The notes under the pieces: generated by a model
Told to the model about the DNA's origin: nothing
The model's database searches: none
What the model saw: only the letters and a program-made list of their open reading frames with translations
In this document: positions 6,307 through 9,370 of the stretch, one piece after another
How the letters are laid out: every line of letters begins with the position of its first letter
How positions within the stretch are numbered: position 1 is the first letter of the stretch
Position numbers and translations under genes: made by a program
Assembly: GCA_964387535.1 (NCBI GenBank)
Contig: CAYLXH010000091.1
Span: 1 to 9,370 of the forward strand
Direction: 5' to 3'
DNA length: 9,370 nt
Source of the DNA: Butyricicoccus_A sp964387535
GTDB lineage: Bacteria > Bacillota > Clostridia > Oscillospirales > Butyricicoccaceae

Positions 6307-6388
6307 CCCGCTATTCTGCAAATACTGTGTTTGTTTTCGACCGGATCTCCCCCCCATTTTCCCTTTCCTCCTCTTCCAATAATGGCAA

Positions 6389-6422
6389 AGGCAGGAACAA
6401 GCCAAATGGCCTGCTCCTGCCT
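6389..6422 (-). other. 15-bp RNA hairpin downstream of the coiled-coil operon
   Basis: In minus-strand RNA AGGCAGGAGCAGGCC (6422-6408) pairs without interruption with GGCUUGUUCCUGCCU (6403-6389) around an AUUU loop. Two of the 15 pairs are G-U; they would be mismatches in plus-strand RNA, so the minus strand is the functional one. What follows, UUGCCAUUAUU, is a weak U-tract. It may be a back-up terminator, the 3' part of a small RNA, or a leader structure. Confidence 0.5.
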
Positions 6423-6473
6423 CACCTTGCAGTCCGTTCCTGAACATTTCCCATCGTTACGATTTAGGCACAC

Positions 6474-6503
6474 AAAAAGGCGGAGACCATGTTGGCTCCG
6501 CCT
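6474..6503 (-). terminator. intrinsic terminator of the uvrC-rsmD-coaD operon
   Basis: In minus-strand RNA AGGCGGAG (6503-6496) pairs with CUCCGCCU (6485-6478), 8 bp and GC-rich, with a 10-nt loop that can add a short CCA/UGG helix. UUUU then GUG follows. It lies 26 nt past the stop of the coiled-coil gene, in the right orientation to end that operon. Confidence 0.85.
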
Positions 6504-6529
6504 CATAGTTAAATCACAGTAATCATCCG

Positions 6530-6994
6530 TTACTTCTGCTGTGCCGCAGAGAGAAACTGCTGGCGACATTTACGAATCTCATCCAGCGACGCTGCCGCAC
6601 ATGCTTCTGTCGCATCCAATCGCTCCTCACAGAATTGCTGTGCCGCCTGGCGAATCTGAGCCGCCTGCTTCTCCGCATTTGCCACAATCTCCTGTGCCTG
6701 TGCATTCGCTGCCGCAACCACTGCACTCTCATTTACTGTCTTGCGAACATACTCCTCTGCTTTCGCGCGGAGCTCCGCCGCTTCCTTTTTCCCTTCTTCC
6801 ATGTATTCACTGCGCTTTTCCACGATTTCCTTTGCCATTTTCAAATCAGACGGCATATTGGCACGGATCTCATCCAAAATATCCAGCACCTGCTCACGCT
6901 CAATGATACATTTTTCCGCACTGAGCGGAACATTCTTTGCATCCTGAATCGTCTCATACAAGGAATTTACCAATTCTTCCAATACAGCAATCAT
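6530..6994 (-). CDS. Ala/Glu-rich coiled-coil protein, function unknown
   Basis: I do not recognise a characterised function for this 154-residue soluble protein. It has no signal peptide or membrane segment. Residues 1-50 look helical and mixed (MIAVLEELVNSLYETIQDAK at 1-20). Residues 52-150 form a long charged and alanine-rich helix with heptad-like spacing (ELRAKAEEY, AQAQEIVANAEKQAAQIRQAA). This recalls ATP synthase subunit b, V-ATPase stalk subunits and DivIVA-like proteins, which is why such genes are often named ATPase or cell division initiation protein; similarity of composition is not proof. It has four cysteines (29, 122, 132, 143). The ATG at 6994 has an AGGAGG site 11 nt upstream. 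It is last in the operon, 51 nt after coaD and before a terminator. I am confident of the gene, not of a role. Confidence 0.85.
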   Translation of the reverse strand: MIAVLEELVNSLYETIQDAKNVPLSAEKCIIEREQVLDILDEIRANMPSDLKMAKEIVEKRSEYMEEGKKEAAELRAKAEEYVRKTVNESAVVAAANAQAQEIVANAEKQAAQIRQAAQQFCEERLDATEACAAASLDEIRKCRQQFLSAAQQK

Positions 6995-7045
6995 ATTCTA
7001 TAGATCCTCCTCGTTCCTTCCCGCTCCCAATACAATCCAGCGGTA

Positions 7046-7531
7046 TTATTCCTCTTGCCGCAGCTTACCTAAAATATCATCCTGAATATCCTCGGAGACA
7101 AAGCCGGAAATGTCGCCGCCATGGCGTGCAATATCACGCACAATCGTTGAACTCAGATACAAATATTTTTGATCTGTCATCAAAAAAACCGTTTCCGCCT
7201 GCTCATTCAACTTTTTATTGGCCAGCGCCATTTGAAATTCATATTCAAAATCCGAAACCGCCCGCAATCCTTTTACAATTGCACAGGCACCTTTCTCCGC
7301 CACATAGTCGGCAAGCAGTCCACTAAAAGTATCCACTTCAACATTGGGAATATCTTTTGTCATACGGCGTAAGAACATTGCTTTTTCTTCCATAGTAAAG
7401 GCAGAACTTTTGGAGCCATTCACCATGGCCGCAACAATAACCTTATCAAACAAAAGAGAGGCCCGCTGGATAATATTCAAGTGACCCAAGGTTGGTGGGT
7501 CGAAACTCCCGGGATAGATTCCGATTCTCAT
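7046..7531 (-). CDS. coaD: pantetheine-phosphate adenylyltransferase
   Basis: This 161-residue cytoplasmic enzyme, of usual length, transfers AMP from ATP to 4'-phosphopantetheine to give dephospho-CoA, the penultimate step of coenzyme A synthesis. Visible motifs: YPGSFDPPTLGH (6-17), containing the nucleotidyltransferase T/HxGH signature (T14 to H17); VKGLRAVSDFEYEFQMA (86-102), which binds substrate; and the C-terminal SSTIVRDIARHGGDISGFV (127-145). I chose the ATG at 7531, not an in-frame ATG at 7588. The family begins MRIGIYPGSFDP, an AAAGG site lies 7 nt upstream of 7531, and the longer form would overlap rsmD by 32 nt with an unconserved 19-residue tail. The gap to rsmD is 25 nt. The rsmD-coaD pair is widespread in Firmicutes. 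Confidence 0.97.
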   Translation of the reverse strand: MRIGIYPGSFDPPTLGHLNIIQRASLLFDKVIVAAMVNGSKSSAFTMEEKAMFLRRMTKDIPNVEVDTFSGLLADYVAEKGACAIVKGLRAVSDFEYEFQMALANKKLNEQAETVFLMTDQKYLYLSSTIVRDIARHGGDISGFVSEDIQDDILGKLRQEE

Positions 7532-7556
7532 CGTACAGCCTTTCCGTTCCACAACA

Positions 7557-8123
7557 TCAGGGAACTGTGTTTTCCTCTTGTTCTGCACGGACTATCGCCG
7601 TCAGACGAATCGCTCCATATTTATATTCCTTGCGCACCACCATGCTATCCGGACATCGGATCTCGTCACTTACAGAGCTTTCGCATATTATTATACCACC
7701 CGAACGCAGGATGTCAAACGATTCCAATGATTTCAGTGAAGAATTTAACAGTTCCCCACCATATGGGGGATCCAAAAAGATCAGATCAAACTGTCTTCCC
7801 TGCAGAGATCGAAGTGCAGATTGGAAATCACGTCCAATGACCTCCGCACGGTCCTGCACACGGGCGGCGGCAATATTTTTACGGATCACGGCCAACGCTT
7901 TTGGAGCAGCATCGCAGAACACGGCATGAGAGGCGCCGCGGCTCAGTGCTTCAATTCCCATTTGCCCTGTTCCTGCAAACAGATCCAGCATCGTGCCTCC
8001 CACGACATATGTCTGCACAATATTAAACACAGACTCCTTCACACGATCTGTTGTCGGACGTGTATCTGTCCCCGGAACCGAACTCAACTGTTTCCCTCGT
8101 GCAGAACCACTGATTACTCTCAT
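7557..8123 (-). CDS. rsmD: 16S rRNA (guanine(966)-N(2))-methyltransferase
   Basis: RsmD methylates N2 of G966 in 16S rRNA during assembly of the small subunit. The 188-residue length is normal. Visible motifs: the N-terminal RVISGSARGK (2-11) with RPTTDRVKESVFNI (22-35), a hallmark of the family; the SAM-binding motif LDLFAGTGQMGIEALSRGA (46-64); and the catalytic DPPY motif in FDLIFLDPPYGG (112-123). The ATG overlaps the uvrC stop codon by 4 nt (ATGA), so translation is probably coupled. coaD follows after 25 nt. Nothing is missing or odd. Confidence 0.97.
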   Translation of the reverse strand: MRVISGSARGKQLSSVPGTDTRPTTDRVKESVFNIVQTYVVGGTMLDLFAGTGQMGIEALSRGASHAVFCDAAPKALAVIRKNIAAARVQDRAEVIGRDFQSALRSLQGRQFDLIFLDPPYGGELLNSSLKSLESFDILRSGGIIICESSVSDEIRCPDSMVVRKEYKYGAIRLTAIVRAEQEENTVP

Positions 8124-9370
8124 GTCGTTTTCTCCTCCTGACGAAAATGGTCATACATCGTCTGTGCAACTCCCTGCGGAACTACTTGTTCCAACTCTTC
8201 TCTGCTCGCAGTACGAATTGCAGAAATACTCTTAAATCGCTTTAACAGTGCATCTCTCCGTTTGGGTCCCACACCCGGAATGCACTCTAGCTGTGATTTT
8301 ATCGTATCAGATCGGCGCAAGCTGCGCTGATAGTCGATCGCAAACCGATGAACCTCTTCCTGCATTCGTCCCACCAGGGCAAAGACAGCAGGCACCGTTG
8401 CAATGCCAAACTCACGTCCATCCGGTGCAATCAGTCCACGCGTTCGGTGATGGTCGTCCTTTACCATACCAAAAACCGGACGGTCACAGGCAAACCGATC
8501 CAAAACCCGTTTGGCCACACGAACATGTCCCAGCCCTCCGTCAATCAAAAAGACATCCGGAAGTACTGAAAATCGATCATCGCCATCTGCCCATCGCTGC
8601 ATTCTCCGAATCAGCATCTCCTCCATCGCCTGATAATCATCCTGTCCCTCGGCGATGCTGCGAATCTTAAACCGGCGGTAACGGCTTTTTTTCGGCTGTG
8701 CACGCTCAAACACAATCATAGAACCCACTGTATTCGTACCCGAAAGGTTGGAAATATCATACGCTTCCATGATCTCCGGCGTGTAATCCAGTCCCATCAT
8801 TTGTCCAAACAGTTCCAATGATTTCAACCGTTTTTCATTACCGGTTTCCACACGGACAATTTCCTCCCGTGCATTTTTCTGCGCAATTTCCATCAGTTCC
8901 CGACGGCGTCCACGCTGCGGCACAGATAACACCACTTTGCGTTCTGCAACCGAAGTCAGAAACTCTGCCACCGCATCCATATCCTCAATTTCGTGCGACA
9001 GCAGCACCAATCCAGGTGCCGTCCCACGGAGAGAATAATACTGCTTGATATACCCGCCAATCGCCTCAGCTGCGTCCTCTTCCGATGTGCCATCCGTCAA
9101 CACATATTCCTTTTCCTGCAAATTTCCAGATAAATAATGCAGCGTGACCAGGCATCCACGCGTCTGCCCCTGTACAAAAGCAACCAAATCCATATCCGCA
9201 AAACCACTTGCCACGACTTTTTGCTGCTGTCCAATACGCAAAATGGCACGATAGCGGTCTCGAAGCTCCGCTGCTTTTTCAAACCTCAGCTGCTCGGATG
9301 CCTCCAGCATGTTCTCTTCCAGCGATTGCGCTAACTCTTGATAGTTGCCTTCCAGAATTCGAATTGCCTG
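8120..9370 (-). CDS. uvrC: excinuclease ABC subunit C, C-terminal part (partial)
   Basis: UvrC makes both incisions around a DNA lesion in the UvrABC nucleotide excision repair system. The last 416 residues are inside the window and the frame stays open to the right edge. The N-terminal GIY-YIG nuclease (about 190-200 residues) that makes the 3' cut is outside. Counting from the first visible residue: a UVR domain that contacts UvrB (about 22-45, EQLRFEKAAELRDRY); the RNase H-like domain for the 5' cut, with EAYDISNLSGT (D205), FLIDGGLGH (D277) and EVHRFAIDYQRS (H341) as its catalytic triad; and the helix-hairpin-helix region (about 361-396, CIPGVGPKRRDALLKRF) that binds DNA. The internal ATG at 9310 lies inside the UVR region and is not the start. 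It overlaps rsmD by 4 nt. Confidence 0.97.
   Translation of the reverse strand, partial: QAIRILEGNYQELAQSLEENMLEASEQLRFEKAAELRDRYRAILRIGQQQKVVASGFADMDLVAFVQGQTRGCLVTLHYLSGNLQEKEYVLTDGTSEEDAAEAIGGYIKQYYSLRGTAPGLVLLSHEIEDMDAVAEFLTSVAERKVVLSVPQRGRRRELMEIAQKNAREEIVRVETGNEKRLKSLELFGQMMGLDYTPEIMEAYDISNLSGTNTVGSMIVFERAQPKKSRYRRFKIRSIAEGQDDYQAMEEMLIRRMQRWADGDDRFSVLPDVFLIDGGLGHVRVAKRVLDRFACDRPVFGMVKDDHHRTRGLIAPDGREFGIATVPAVFALVGRMQEEVHRFAIDYQRSLRRSDTIKSQLECIPGVGPKRRDALLKRFKSISAIRTASREELEQVVPQGVAQTMYDHFRQEEKTT

Larger units (their letters stand above)
6109..6529. other. 421-nt intergenic region between the coiled-coil gene and mraZ
   Basis: This stretch holds no confident gene. In transcription order it contains the terminator of the upstream operon (6474-6503), a 15-bp RNA hairpin (6389-6422), a homopurine tract (6346-6377), a LexA-box-like palindrome that can also fold as a plus-strand terminator (6275-6306), the mraZ promoter with an A-tract (6181-6229) and 10-bp-periodic repeats (6121-6169). 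A minus-strand reading frame of 71 codons (6357-6142) has a perfect AGGAGG site but runs through the mraZ promoter; I treat it as unproven. Confidence 0.8.

Noticed and set aside
6300..6569. An 89-codon minus-strand frame after the coiled-coil gene
   Set aside because: It runs through the operon terminator and the 15-bp hairpin and has no sensible domain or ribosome binding site.
6541..7003. Three plus-strand frames of 68-122 codons opposite the coiled-coil gene
   Set aside because: They mirror an alanine/glutamate-rich coding sequence, where stop codons are rare in other frames; no ribosome binding site or domain is seen.
7532..7588. A longer coaD start at 7588
   Set aside because: It adds 19 residues not typical of the family and overlaps rsmD by 32 nt; the ATG at 7531 begins the conserved MRIGIYPGSFDP and has its own AAAGG site.
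1..9370. Mobile elements, CRISPR arrays, tRNA or rRNA genes, toxin-antitoxin or defence systems
   Set aside because: I looked for transposase-like frames, terminal inverted repeats, regularly spaced repeats and tRNA-like cloverleaves and saw none; nearly all the sequence is explained by conserved housekeeping genes.

Overview
All ten genes supported here lie on the minus strand, so gene order below follows transcription, from high to low coordinates. The window looks like the chromosome of a low-to-mid-GC Firmicute of the class Clostridia. The reasons are a mraZ-rsmH-ftsL-PBP-murE-murF division and cell wall (dcw) cluster, a class B PBP with two C-terminal PASTA domains, a MurE carrying the DNPR signature of meso-diaminopimelate-adding enzymes, and AGGAGG-type ribosome binding sites throughout. 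Family or genus cannot be fixed from this window alone.

Region 1 (9370 to 6474) is a housekeeping group: the C-terminal two thirds of uvrC (nucleotide excision repair), rsmD (16S rRNA methyltransferase), coaD (coenzyme A synthesis) and a small Ala/Glu-rich coiled-coil protein of unknown function. uvrC and rsmD overlap by 4 nt and the later gaps are 25 and 51 nt. The group ends at a convincing intrinsic terminator (6474-6503).

Region 2 (6473 to 6109) has no confident gene but is rich in signals: a 15-bp RNA hairpin, a homopurine tract, a perfect palindrome that reads both as a Gram-positive LexA/SOS box and as a plus-strand terminator, a good sigma-A promoter with an upstream A-tract, and 10-bp-periodic repeats just downstream of that promoter that look like MraZ operator sites.

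Region 3 (6108 to 4202) is mraZ, rsmH and ftsL. It appears to end in a bipartite hairpin terminator (4125-4171). An extended -10 promoter (4086-4114) then starts region 4 (4039 to 1): the class B transpeptidase, murE and the beginning of murF. The dcw cluster therefore seems to be split into a mraZ-rsmH-ftsL unit and a PBP-murE-murF unit.

Functionally, the dcw part supplies septal peptidoglycan machinery (FtsL scaffold, transpeptidase) together with the enzymes that add meso-DAP and D-Ala-D-Ala to the precursor; MraZ is the likely autoregulator. I see no mobile element, CRISPR array, tRNA, rRNA, toxin or defence gene. The coding content is ordinary. What deserves a second look is mostly regulatory: the SOS-box/terminator palindrome, the MraZ repeat layout, a near-consensus antisense promoter at the end of rsmH, the split of the dcw cluster, and a KTA (instead of KTG) motif in the transpeptidase.
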